Assembly (NCBI GenBank): GCA_037783545.1
Contig: JBBELK010000431.1
Coordinates: 372,001-436,000 of the forward strand
DNA from: Henricia sp. BOLD:AAB3569
Taxonomy: Eukaryota > Echinodermata > Asteroidea > Spinulosida > Echinasteridae
DNA: 64,000 nucleotides
Direction: 5' to 3'
Shown: one piece after another, positions 24,401 to 34,027 of the stretch
Layout: the number at the start of each line of letters is the position of its first letter
Numbering within the stretch: the stretch's first letter is position 1
Notes under the pieces: model-generated
Seen by the model: the letters and a program-made list of their open reading frames with translations, nothing else
Databases searched by the model: none
Told to the model about the DNA's origin: nothing
Made by a program: the position numbers and the translations under genes

Positions 24401-27400
24401 GGCTATCAAACCCAACACGAAGGTATGTAATTGGAGAAAGATTGGGTGAGAGTTGAAAAGTTGATCAGAAATTGTTTTCCTTAAAATGACTCATTAAGCA
24501 TCGGGGAGTGCAGAGTTGACGGAAAAACCAAAATTTAGGAGTGAGAAATTTTTACGATTTTGTGAGGAAACACTTTTTTGTGAGGACATTTTTCAGCGTG
24601 GCTCATATGTTTTATACACAAGGTCTGGAGCCATGATCAACTTGTCAATTCTTTCCAAAGATGGAAACGGTATTAACTTTTCTGTGTTCAAAGGTGTACC
24701 GGATTCTGCCACTACGAGTATACTCATAAAAAATGGGAACACCCCTCTGTGGGAACACCCTGTGAAACTATGCTCGGCAGTCAATGTGTTAAGCCAGTAA
24801 TATACCTGGGTAAACTCAAATTTGGGTGTTGATATAACGATAAGACATAACATTGAGACAAATTGTTTTCGTAGGCCGAGTTCGGGCAGTCTTTTCCTAA
24901 CATGGGTTAACTCGTTCTCGCACTGGAACAACAGCAACACGACCCGAGAACACTGCACTCGGAACACGATCACACACCACCTATATCCATCGAGAACAAG
25001 TTACCCGTGTCATCAAGAACAGACCATCCGAATTTGACCTTATTGAGGAATTACAAATTGCCATCAAAAACGAGGGTCTGAGTGCTTTTCTTTGTGAACA
25101 AATCTACAAATGAATAGACGTGTGACGTAATACAATGGCTCAGTATCTGAAACAATGCTGATAGTGCTAATTTGAAATAAGGATGTCGTGCCTAACGAAT
25201 CGAATATTCGAATATTCGAATAGCATTTTACCAAATTGAATATTCAATACGTGCTTTTTCCACTCCAAACCAAACATGTCTTTCAGCTAGGAAGAAGTAC
25301 AAACCTTTTTCCTTTGCCGAAACGGCTGCTTTTATGTCAAGCTTGGGTAAGCAGGCTTTAGGGCTACAGTGTTTAGGTTCACTTTTGCTTACCCTGGCCG
25401 GCTTGGACTGTTTTGTCCTAGTTCACTCTTGTCTATTTTTCTCTGCATTATTCAGTATTACATCGTAAATTGCGCTTTCTTATGTAACTTTTGTTTTTTG
25501 TTCACAGCATGTAATTTGTGTGCTCTTGTTTTTTTTGTTGCTGTATTGGCCGAATAAATAATAATAATAATAATAATAATATTTGCATCTAACCAGGTTA
25601 CAACATAAAGTATATAGTTTGAGCACAGATTTTTTTTTTTAAGGCGGTAAATTTGGCAGTAAAAAGGCTGCTGTATTCCTGTGAGCTCCGAGTTCGGATG
25701 TGCAAAAATTTCACGGCAAACTTTTTTTGTCAAAATCTTAGAAAAAATTCACGCATCAAATATCAAATATTCGATCGAAAATAAAACCGTTTTATCGAAT
25801 AGTAAATTATTCGAAAATGCACAGGCCTAATTTGAAATTTGTCATTAGTCCTAACGGCTGGAAACAGAAGTCTGCATATCTTTGTGTTGTCTTTGTTTTG
25901 CCAGATATTTTACGGTGAAACGCCGTGCAATCCCTGCCTGGGTGTGCTGGATTTGAAAGCCTTTGCTGACGTCGCTAAGACCGTGCCCACTGCTATCAGC
26001 ATTGTAGACTCCACCTTCGGGTCGCCGTACTTGCAACACCCTCTGGAGTTGGGAGTGGACATCGTTATCCACAGTTGGTAGGTTGTGCACCTGATATTCT
26101 GTTGAAGCTGATATTCTAACTATAGTCCTCAGTCTTTTAGAAACTCTTTTGATAAAAAAGACATTTTAACATAAAAAACAATCCAGATTCCCCAAACTCA
26201 CAGACATTTGTCCACATTTGTATTGAATTAATTCACCTCGGCAGTCCCTGCGTCATAATCCCTTAAAAAAAACCACTTATTCGCATTTAATAATTGGGGC
26301 AAGCCGGGCAGGGGTTTAAGTCGAATCTTAAGTGATCTCTGGGAGGGATGGTTATCTTATTGAAGGGTTTATCCCTATGTAGGGCTTGCTAAGCTCACGT
26401 GATAGCCAATCCCAATCAGTGAGGAACAACTGCAATACCGTGTTTCGAGACAACCAGTTGGCTTTACAGCTCATTTGGTAGAGCGTCTGCATGATAACCA
26501 GAAGGTTCGCGGTTCGAATCCCGGTGGAGCCAAGTTGTTCTTCACTTTATGCATCTAAATTTCTTAAACTCATTGACATTTTCCAACATTTGTATCATAA
26601 AAAACATCCAAATTTAAACTGCCAGGTATTTCTCTGCCAAAGTAAGGCCATTCTCTGTTGATTGTGCATTGCAGCACCAAGTACATTGGAGGGCACAGTG
26701 ACCTGGTGGCTGGTTCCCTGAGCACAAAAGATGAGGAAATTCTGTACGGGATCGGTGAATTCCAGCGGCAGACAGGAAGCTGTTTGGTAGGTCAAGATTA
26801 ATATTTTTAATTGGCTTTATCAATTGCAATTCGCAGCCTGTAGGCTGAATTGCATGAAGCTTACAAGTGTGTTACACCTAAACATTGAGATACAGAGGTG
26901 GTTGGCGCCATTGGCAGCCGATGGCCAGAGACACTCACTGGGGAATCCCCTTACTCTTCACGAAAAAATGCTCTCGGATCTTTTAAGTGTGTTACACGAC
27001 ACACTGGACCAAAAGCTTAACATCCCTTCCGAAGGATGGAGCAATTGTGGTTGAGTGCCTTGCTCAAGGGCACAGGTACCATGGCTGGGTATCAACTCGT
27101 AAAACCAAGTTTTCACCACTGTTGCGAGTCGTCAACCTAAACCACTCGGCCAACAGCTATGGTACCGAACATTAATAATTGTGGAGTTGTATTGTCGAAT
27201 AAACCATATATTGGTATGGATAGGGCTTGAAGGCAGAGGCTTGTCAGCAATGCGTGCGCACCAAATTAGTGCTACGATTGGAGCTGTGTATTTCGTGGCG
27301 CGAATTTGGCGCGTGCGCTTTGCTGACGAGCCTGTGCCTTTAAGTGGCATTCTTAAATACCTAAGAAAGTTTTTGCATTATGCACCTATCAATTGTTTCC

Positions 27401-30400
27401 CCCCCCCCCCAAAAAAAAAATTCCACCCCTGGGGCAACATTTAGGTGACAAAAATCCCCACCCTCGGGTGCAGAACATGCGCGTCTTGTATACAAATGCA
27501 AAGAAGATTTTATTTCAAAGGGTCAAATGCCCCACCCTGGGGCATGAAAAACGTGACCAAACCTGGGGCATGAAAAACGTGACCAAACCCCCACCTAGGG
27601 GGTGGGGCAGCACGGGGGGAGGCGTGGGGGAAACAATTGATAGGTGCATTACTATTGGTCGAGAGCATGCCACATGCATAGATGACCTAAACTCTTTCTC
27701 TCCATCAAATGCAACGTGACATGATAATTTCCAGAATTATTTTTATTTAAAAAAGTTATTTTGTTGTTGAAGAATCTAGTGTGTACAAAATAGTGTTTTA
27801 AGGGAAGACACATAAATCTACACATAAAACCAGCCGGTGCCGCAGTCAGTACCGGAGGGTTTTAGCGTTACCGCCTGCACTAAGTGGGCTGTTCTCGAAT
27901 GGTACCGCAGCGGTTAGATTTGTGTGTCTTCCCGAAGTAAACTTTCATTTGAAATTGTGTAAAGAATAATTGTAATAACCTTGACCAATCTTAAACACAT
28001 AGTAGTCTGCTTTAGGTAATTTGCATTATGTTGCTGCGTGTAGTGTGAGGCAAACGTGCTTATGATATACGTGAATTCAAAAGTACACAGTTTACTGTTG
28101 AAAAGAATCCACTGATTTTACTGAATTGTACAAATCATTATACAAATCATAATCGCATCTAGACCTCAAGCCGAGTATAAAACTGACCAGTCGATCACAC
28201 ATTTATTCCCATATTTTTCAACCCTCAGTCTCCTTTTGAAGCCCATTTGCTGTTGCGTGGAATTCGTACCTTGCCTCTACGCATGGAGAAACACAGTCAC
28301 AATGCTATGAAGATTGCTCAGTATCTTGAGCAACATCCAAAGGTTAGATATATAAAACAATTTATAAAATTCCGTTTCTTCCCCTGAATTGAGAGTACTG
28401 GTTTTATACCTTTGTTTGATTGTGATTTTGCAAACATCACTTTAAAAAATCATGATTTTTTTGCCTACTTTGGCCATCAACAAGTCCAGTGCCCAATTTC
28501 ATAGAGCTGTTTAACAGCCCATTTTCCACTAACCGAGCGTCAGGCTATTTCATAGACATGTTAACGGTAAGCAACTGAAAACCTGCCCTAACCACAGAGC
28601 CAAACTTTGCTTAAGATAGTGACGCAACAATGGCGGTTTCCAAGCGCGCGCATGCTTAAGCACGCCACAGCCATGAAATAGCGCTTAACTCGTCTGCTAC
28701 AGTTAGCACACCTTTTCCCGCTGATGCTTAATAAGCAGCTCTATGAAATTGGGCCCAGGGGCCAGTTTCATGACGCTGCTTAAGCGCTAGCTGAAAATGT
28801 GTGCCTACTGTAGCAGAAAGTTGTGCTAACTTTAAGGCTATTTCACGGCCGCGGCGTGCTTATAATCGTTGTGAATTTGTAAATAATAAATTTGCTAAAC
28901 CTTAAAATCATTTCTTTTTAAATGCATTATAGATCAGCCGTGTATTCTACCCGGCCTGCCCTCTCATCCCCAACATGAAGTGGCCAAGAAGCAGATGACA
29001 GCATTCAGTGGCATGGTGGTCTTTGAGGTAGCGGGCGGGATACAACCGGCTAAGACTTTGGTTGAGGTACATACACAACTTGTGGTGGGGGGTTGGGTGC
29101 AGGGTGATGGGGTGGGGGTTGAGGTGACGGAGTGGGGTGCCTTGCAGAACGCCTTGTCAGTATTCAGTGGCATAGTGGTCTTTGAGGTACCAGGTAGGCT
29201 ACTGCCGGCTAAGACTCTTGTTGAGGTACACACAGCATATGATGGGGTGGTTAAATGCAGGGTAATGGGTGGGGTATAAACATAATGTAAGAGTTACACT
29301 TGTTCAGGACAAAGTGTTTTGTTTCTTGGGTGTAATTCCCCTTTAAAAGATCCAAACTTTTCAACATTTGGTTTGAAGTCAGTGTGATGATGTCAACCAT
29401 ATCCAGAGTAGTTTTAGACATCACACTTGCTTTCTACTTGGATGTCTTTGAAAAGTTGTGACTGTGCCCTTTTTCATGACTTGAATGGCAATCTGTGTTC
29501 TTTCCCACAGTCAGTGAAGCTGATCTCTCTTGCCGTGTCACTCGGATCAACAGAGAGCCTGATAGAACATCCAGCCACCATGACCCATGGCTCTTATCTC
29601 ATGACACCAGAGGACAGACAGACAGGAGGAATATCGGACGGTCTGATCAGGTTCAGGTGAGTTGCTGAGGGTTCTATGAACTCTGCTGTCCAGTCACCAT
29701 GACCCATGGCTCTTATCTCATGACACCAGAGGACAGACAGACAGGAGGAATATCGGACGGTCTGATCAGGTTCAGGTGAGTTGCTGAGGGTTCTATGAAC
29801 TCTGCCGTCCAGCCACCATGACCCATGGCTCTTATCTCATGACACCAGAGGACAGACAGACAGGAGGAATATCGGACGGTCTGATCAGGTTAAGGTGAGT
29901 TACTGAGGGTTCTATGAACTCTGCTGTCCAGTCACCATGACCCATGGCTCTTATCTCATGACACCAGAGGACAGACAGACAGGAGGAATATCGGACGGTC
30001 TGATCAGGTTCAGGTGAGTTGCTGAGGGTTCTATGAACTGTGCTGTCCACCCACCATGACTCATTGCTCTTATCTCATGACACCAGAGGACAGACAGACA
30101 GGAGGAACATTGGACGGTCTGATCAGGTTCAGGTGAGTTGCTGAGGGTTCTATGAACTCTGCTGTCCACCTACCATGACGCACGGCTCTTATCTCATGAC
30201 ACCAGAGGACAGACAGACAGGAGGAATATCGGACGGTCTGATCAGGTTCAGGTGAGTTGCTGAGGGTTCTATGAACTGTGCTGTCCAGTCACCATGACCC
30301 ATATGGCTCTTATCTCATGACACCAGAGGACAGACAGACAGGAGGAACATCGGACGGTCTGATCAGGTTCAGGTGAGTTGCTGAGGGTTCTATGAACTGT

Positions 30401-33400
30401 GCTGTCCGGCCACCATGACTCATGGCTCTTATCTCATGACACCAGAGGACAGACAGACAGGAGGAACATCGGACGGTCTGATCAGGTTAAGGTGAGTTAC
30501 TGAGGGTTCTATGAACTCTGCTGTCCAGTCACCATGACCCATGGCTCTTATCTCATGACACCAGAGGACAGACAGACAGGAGGAATATCGGACGGTCTGA
30601 TCAGGTTAAGGTGAGTTACTGAGGGTTCTATGAACTCTGCTGTCCAGTCACCATGACCCATGGCTCTTATCTCATGACACCAGAGGACAGACAGACAGGA
30701 GGAACATCGGACGGTCTGATCAGGTTCAGGTGAGTTGCTGAGGGTTCTATGAACTGTGCTGTCCGGCCACCATGACTCATGGCTCTTATCTCATGACACC
30801 AGAGGACAGACAGACAGGAGGAACATCGGACGGTCTGATCAGGTTCAGGTGAGTTGCTGAGGGTTCTATGAACTGTGCTGTCTGGCCACCATGACCCACG
30901 GCTCTTATCTCATGACACCAGAGGACAGACATACAGGAGGAATATCGGACGGTCTGATCAGGTTCAGGTGAGTTGCTGAGGGTTCTATGAACTGTGCTGT
31001 CCGGCCACCATGACGCACGGCTCTTATCTCATGACACCAGAGAACAGACAGACAGGAGGAATATCGGACGGTCTGATCAGGTTCAGGTGAGTTGCTGAGG
31101 GTTCTATGAACTGTGCTGTCTGGCCACCATGACCCACGGCTCTTATCTCATGACACCAGAGGACAGACGGACAGGAGGAACATCGGACGGTCTGATCAGG
31201 TTCAGGTGAGTTGCTGAGGGTTCTATGAACTGTGCTGTCCGGCCACCATGACTCATGGCTCTTATCTCATGACACCAGAGGACAGACAGACAGGAGGAAC
31301 ATCGGACGGTCTGATCAGGTTCAGGTGAGTTGCTGAGGGTTCTATGAACTGTGCTGTCTGGCCACCATGACCCATGGCTCTTATCTCATGACACCAGAGG
31401 ACAGACAGACAGGAGGAATATCGGACGGTCTGATCAGGTTCAGGTGAGTTGCTGAGGGTTCTATGAACTGTGCTGTCTGGCCACCATGACCCATGGCTCT
31501 AATGACAGGAGGAACATCGGACGGTCTGATCAGGTTCAGGTGAGTTGCTGAGGGTTCTATGAACTGTGCTGTCCACCCACCATGACGCACGGCTCTTATC
31601 TCATGACACCAGAGGACAGACAGACAGGAGGAATATCGGACGGTCTGATCAGGTTCAGGTGAGTTGCTGAGGGTTCTATGAACTCTGCCGTCCAGCCACC
31701 ATGACGCACGGCTCTTATCTCATGACACCAGAGGACAGACAGACGGGAGGAATATCGGACGGTCTGATCAGGTTCAGGTGAGTTGCTGAGGGTTCTATGA
31801 ACTGTGCTGTCTGGCCACCATGACTCATGGCATCAAATTCACGTCCAATGCTGGCACATACGATTGGAATGCTAGCTCCTATCAGTTTGTGTGTTAGCAA
31901 AACATTAAATTTAACATGGAGTAAGGCCTCAGTTATTTAAATCAAGCATTAACAGTCTGCCTTTCCACTACTGGAATATACGGTAGGAACTTAGGTTTTC
32001 ATACACATCTTAATTAACATTTTTTGAACTTTTCAAAAAGACATCAAATTTATGCACGAAAATGCGTAATGTGAATCCACCCTAATGAAAAAAGAATTGT
32101 TTTGTAGTACTGTTCTACTTATAACTTTCTGTAGTTTTCTGACAGTCATTCAATGTTCGTCTTTACTCCAAGTAAAAAATCCATTCAGGACACAAAATAT
32201 TCAGCATTTTTTTACAAACAGTGTAAGGGGCCGTCCAAAGTTGTCAACAGTTTCACAGTTCTACAGAGAGTAGTATTTTTCAAGACTTCCCTCTCCCTGA
32301 AATACTAAAAATTGTTTGGTCACTACCATGAAATGTCAATATTTTACAACGCATGTAAAGTCCTACGCGGCCCTTGACCCTTCCCCTTCCCCTTCCCCCT
32401 CCCCTTCCTACGCTTTGTACAACTGTAAAATTGTAAAAATGTTGACAACTTTGGACGGCCCCTAAAGCCCTTTTCACACGACATCAAAAAAACTCGCAAG
32501 GCTTAAGAGAGATTTTACGAGCGGCGATTGTTTACTTTACAATTACGCGGTTGGGCGATTTCGTATACTTTCACACGGCACAGGAAAACGTTTCGCTAAC
32601 GTTCCTTGAGACGAGTATGCTTTTTTCGCTGGTCGCCAGCAGACCAATAAAGTATGCGAGTAAATGTTGCTAGTACCAGCGGTTAACACAGACAAAATGG
32701 CCGACAACAACATGTCAACGAAAAAGCGTAGCGCGACAGAAGAAACGGATTCGTTGAAAAAGCGGAAAAAGTTTTGGAAAAAGTCGAAGCTATGGAGACC
32801 ACCTCCGTCCAGTCTAAAATGGATGGAATGGTACATAATAGCCATGTTTGGAGGGAAATTGCCCAGAAGATCAAGATACAGAGTGGAGCCAAAATAGCAG
32901 TAAAATCATGTTGGAGTTGGCCATCGCTATATAATTCGCGCGGGGAAGATCGGAGTTTCGATCATCGGCCGGAGCTGTCTGCAGTGCAGAGTGCACACAC
33001 GTGCGCGCTATCACAAAGGTCGTGTGTTGAGTCCCCACGCATGCGCATTGCATTAGCTGTCGCAAAGGACGTTGTACATTTCCCTTCACACGATCGTTCT
33101 CAAGCATACCTTGAGAAATCTTCCGCTAGCGGAAGATTTTGTCGTAGGTCCGGACCTCCGACAAAATATCTCAAGCATTGAGAAAATTTCTCAAGGAATG
33201 CTTGAGACTGTCAAGCATGGTGTCCTTTCACACGATGGCACTTTTGTAAAATTTTCTCAAGCATGAGAAAATATCTTAAGCCTTGTGAAAAGGGCTTAAC
33301 TGTTAAATCTACAATTTAATTGATTATATTTATTTTTCAGTGTTGGCATTGAGAATGTGGATGATCTCATCCGGGACTTGGAGCAAGCGCTGGCCAAAGC

Positions 33401-33404
33401 CTAA
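21183..33404 (+). CDS. Cys/Met-metabolism PLP-dependent enzyme, methionine/cystathionine gamma-lyase-like (9 exons)
   Basis: Nine exons (21183-21437, 23329-23487, 24288-24422, 25905-26077, 26675-26786, 28229-28342, 28933-29066, 29511-29656, 33341-33404) join in consistent phase to about 430 residues; family members are about 400. Motifs seen, numbering from the ATG with exon 7 read through: YSR (90-92, phosphate binding from the partner subunit), SSGMGA (118-123), AYSGTF with Tyr145 over the PLP ring, GETPCNP (187-193), VDSTF with Asp218, HSCTKY with the PLP Schiff-base Lys243, [13 protein letters not shown], and HPATMTH...GISDGLIRF with Arg408, the expected substrate-carboxylate arginine. 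Known for the family: PLP-dependent C-S bond chemistry in transsulfuration or methionine breakdown, usually cytosolic tetramers. SSGMGA and HPATMTH resemble methionine gamma-lyase, but a Gly stands where bacterial MGL has its Cys (Y-G-C-T), so substrate is uncertain. Odd: frameshift in exon 7 and exon-derived duplications in introns 7 and 8. It could be a working gene with an assembly error or a recent pseudogene. Confidence 0.88.
21560..22655 (-). mobile_element. tRNA-derived SINE (minus) split by a TTAA-flanked element
   Basis: tRNA 3' part at 21591-21624 (ggctccaccgggatttgaac) resumes at 22473 (cgtgcagacgccctaccaat) and runs to gcccggcttgcc near 22652. The uninterrupted plus-strand copy is at 26290-26545. 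Confidence 0.8.
21625..22472. mobile_element. TTAAAGGAACACACC element, copy 2 (in intron 1)
   Basis: Ends TTAAAGGAACACACC and GGTGTGTACCTTTAA; TTAA at both junctions. Contains a perfect internal palindrome centred near 21797 (ccacgtgacttttcgg arms). The short open frame from 22114 lies within it. A partial copy is at 51576-51745. Confidence 0.75.
22679..23236. mobile_element. AAAGGGCCC-type MITE, copy B
   Basis: Uninterrupted version of copy A; the sequence 'cttattaaggattt' is the empty site for the Harbinger-type insertion. Confidence 0.8.
23329..23487 (+). CDS. Gene 1 exon 2 (53 codons, PLP phosphate-binding region)
   Basis: Acceptor tcttgcag, donor gtatgt, phase 0 at both ends. Encodes [20 protein letters not shown] followed by the glycine-rich [22 protein letters not shown] segment. 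YSR and SSGMGA are the PLP phosphate-contacting elements of the family. In-frame join with exon 1 is exact. Confidence 0.9.
23517..23745 (+). mobile_element. SINE fragment in intron 2
   Basis: 'gtgcccttgagcaaggcact' followed by 'ggaagggatgtaaataaagc' and 'cattatttcatgaag'; tRNA head mostly lost. Confidence 0.7.
24288..24422 (+). CDS. Gene 1 exon 3 (45 codons)
   Basis: Acceptor catctcag, donor gtatgt, phase 0. Encodes [17 protein letters not shown] and [25 protein letters not shown] carries the tyrosine that stacks on the PLP ring in the family. The Gly after Ser is where bacterial methionine gamma-lyases have a reactive Cys. Confidence 0.88.
25179..25826. mobile_element. Element flanked by a 12-bp direct repeat in intron 3
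   Basis: Flanked by ctaatttgaaat at 25167-25178 and 25827-25838. Ends carry 'cgaatattcgaat'-type inverted sequence; contains an (ATA)n microsatellite at about 25553-25580. Confidence 0.55.
25905..26077 (+). CDS. Gene 1 exon 4 (PLP Asp; phase 2 end)
   Basis: Acceptor gttttgccag, donor gtaggt, 173 nt. Encodes [17 protein letters not shown] (equivalent of the 'ETPTNP' motif) and [19 protein letters not shown], whose Asp218 is the expected PLP N1 partner. Ends with the first two bases of the Cys codon of HSCTKY, completed by exon 5. Confidence 0.9.
26290..26545 (+). mobile_element. tRNA-derived SINE with near-intact tRNA-like head
   Basis: 26461-26532 folds as a tRNA: acceptor ggcttta/tggagcc pairs (with G-U), D arm gctc/gagc, loop atgataa, B box ggttcgaatcc. 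Anticodon position would read GAT. It is embedded in a longer repeat (from gcaagccgggcagggg) with other copies, so a SINE rather than a tRNA gene. Confidence 0.75.
26675..26786 (+). CDS. Gene 1 exon 5 (Schiff-base lysine)
   Basis: Acceptor cattgcag, donor gtaggt. Begins with the third base of the Cys codon, then [15 protein letters not shown], the PLP-attachment signature; Lys243 is the catalytic lysine. Continues to [11 protein letters not shown], matching the family segment that precedes 'SP.(E/H)A'. 112 nt restores phase 0. Confidence 0.9.
26900..27165 (-). mobile_element. SINE in intron 5
   Basis: Minus-strand 'gtgcccttgagcaaggcact' family member; tRNA head near 27130-27165 (ccgagtggttt type on the minus strand). 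Confidence 0.75.
27229..27343. mobile_element. Palindromic CGTCAGCAATGCGC MITE, copy 3
   Basis: Both arms present, ends aaggcagaggc and gcctgtgccttta. Confidence 0.8.
27379..27650. mobile_element. GCACCTATCAATTG element
   Basis: Inverted ends tgcacctatcaattgtttcc and ggaaacaattgataggtgca; carries a C-run/A-run and an internal 30-bp duplication (ctggggcatgaaaaacgtga). Intron 5. Confidence 0.75.
28229..28342 (+). CDS. Gene 1 exon 6 (38 codons)
   Basis: Acceptor aaccctcag, donor gttaga, phase 0 at both ends. Encodes [19 protein letters not shown] and [19 protein letters not shown], the highly conserved 'RG(I/L)(R/K)TL..RM..H' helix of the family. Confidence 0.9.
28491..28870. mobile_element. 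GGGCCAATTTCAT MITE, copy 2 plus an adjoining partial copy
   Basis: 28491-28756 has ends gcccaatttcatagagct and agctctatgaaattgggc; a second left end (ggggccagtttcatgacgct) starts immediately after. Intron 6. Confidence 0.7.
28933..29066 (+). CDS. Gene 1 exon 7, with a one-base frameshift
   Basis: Acceptor tgcattatag, donor gtacat. The first codons read ISRVFYP in frame 0 and then run into a TGA at 28994-28996; from about 28955 the next frame reads [17 protein letters not shown] and continues to PAKTLVE at the donor. The exon is 134 nt, one short of the 135 needed to keep phase 0-0. This pins the lesion to a missing base at the GG of ccggcc (28952-28956), where the family has a 'YPGLPSHP' motif. 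Consistent with a real deletion or a sequencing slip in a GGG run. Confidence 0.85.
29148..29225 (+). CDS. Duplicated 3' half of gene 1 exon 7, possible alternative exon
   Basis: A diverged copy of exon 7 from its FSGMVVFEV segment to the donor lies 159 bp downstream. It reads [18 protein letters not shown] then LPAKTLVE, followed by a gtacac donor and similar intron sequence. An AG (ttgcag, 29142-29147) could serve as acceptor; 78 nt and phase 0-0 make exon 6 to this exon to exon 8 in frame. The reading frame survived despite substitutions. Whether it is spliced is unknown; the acceptor pyrimidine tract is weak. Confidence 0.45.
29511..29656 (+). CDS. Gene 1 exon 8 (carboxylate-binding Arg)
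   Basis: Acceptor tctttcccacag, donor gtgagt at 29657, 146 nt, phase 0 to 2. Encodes [20 protein letters not shown] then [20 protein letters not shown] and ISDGLIRF. The block matches the family C-terminal domain; Arg408 in GLIRF is the expected substrate-carboxylate ligand. Its last 86 nt are the founder of the 119-bp array downstream. Confidence 0.88.
29571..31829 (+). repeat. 119-bp tandem array of exon 8 3' end plus 5' splice site (19 copies)
   Basis: The unit is 86 nt of exon 8 coding sequence (from PATMTHG to the donor) plus 33 nt of intron 8. Start points of successive copies are 119 bp apart in 17 of 19 intervals, 121 in one (AT insertion near 30301) and 96 in one (23-bp deletion near 31501); a twentieth copy stops after about 10 nt past its ATG. 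All 19 copies keep the GTGAGT donor. Several copies (after units 1, 2, 3, 6, 8, 9, 18) have a ccAG just before the exon part; others have ccGG or ctGG. ccGG and ctGG types alternate between units 10 and 15, suggesting a 238-bp higher-order unit. First copy is the authentic exon; the rest lie in intron 8. Confidence 0.97.
32227..32462. mobile_element. GGGGCCGTCC Harbinger-type MITE (236 bp)
   Basis: Inverted ends ggggccgtccaaagttgtca; TAA at 32224-32226 and 32463-32465. Intron 8. Confidence 0.85.
32466..33296. mobile_element. AGCCCTTTTCACAC Harbinger-type MITE (831 bp) with a coding relic
   Basis: Ends agcccttttcacac and gtgaaaagggct; TAA at 32463-32465 and 33297-33299. Interior 32696-32880 has an open stretch beginning [17 protein letters not shown]; in the next frame, from about 32774, it reads [19 protein letters not shown], reminiscent of Myb/SANT-like DNA-binding proteins that accompany Harbinger transposases. 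Confidence 0.7.
33341..33404 (+). CDS. Gene 1 exon 9 (C-terminus and stop)
   Basis: Acceptor tatttttcag. The first T completes the Ser codon begun in exon 8, then [20 protein letters not shown] and TAA. This is the usual family ending ('SVGLED..DLI.DL.QAL'). Confidence 0.88.
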
Positions 33405-33488
33405 CTGTTCTTCAGTTGGAATGTGGATGAATTCAAGTAAAGGGTTCCAAATCTTTTTATTCAGCATCAGAAATTTGTGGACATTATC

Positions 33489-33494
33489 ATTAAA
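33489..33494 (+). terminator. Candidate poly(A) signal of gene 1
   Basis: ATTAAA, a common variant of AATAAA, 85 nt after the stop of exon 9. No AATAAA lies closer. Weak evidence because the region is AT-rich. Confidence 0.25.
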
Positions 33495-34027
33495 CACTTT
33501 GGCGATGCAGTCGGCAATGCCTTTAACTGTTTAATCAAAATACAAATTGCAAAATACTGGTATTCAAAGGACAAAATATTATTTGGTGTGCTATATGCGC
33601 ATGTGCGCTCAACAGTTGAAATGGTGCTGTTTCTACTACATTTGTACCAGAATATTGCACACATCGGCAAAAACCTTATCCAAGCAGGTTTGAAACTGCT
33701 GTTGCGTGCATCGGCAAATAATCATTTGGAGCATGTTTCTACTGGATGTACACTCGGCAAAAGAAGTTCTTGGACACTGGTAAAAGTTCAAATAATTTTT
33801 AAAAATAATTCATAAAAAGCACATTATTGTATATCAATATGACCACACAATAGTTCTCTACCAGCATGATATGGAGTTAACGCGTGAGCAATCATGCATG
33901 GCTGGTTACACGCATTAAACAATAGCAAGTACAGTAACAGAAAATTGCAAGAAATGGAGCATTCAAATGCTAATAATCATGTCCATCCTGCAGGCATACA
34001 TTCCACAATTGCAACAGGTGTTTATGA

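Noticed and set aside
26461..26532. tRNA-Ile(GAT)-like gene
   Set aside because: Embedded in a SINE with other copies; anticodon stem has a mismatch and loop position 32 is a purine.
29832..31900. Minus-strand open frames ([24 protein letters not shown] types)
   Set aside because: Antisense readings of the 119-bp array; repetition alone keeps them open.
33477..33815. 112-codon frame after gene 1
   Set aside because: Covers the 3'UTR and then the Tc1 inverted repeat; no motif.
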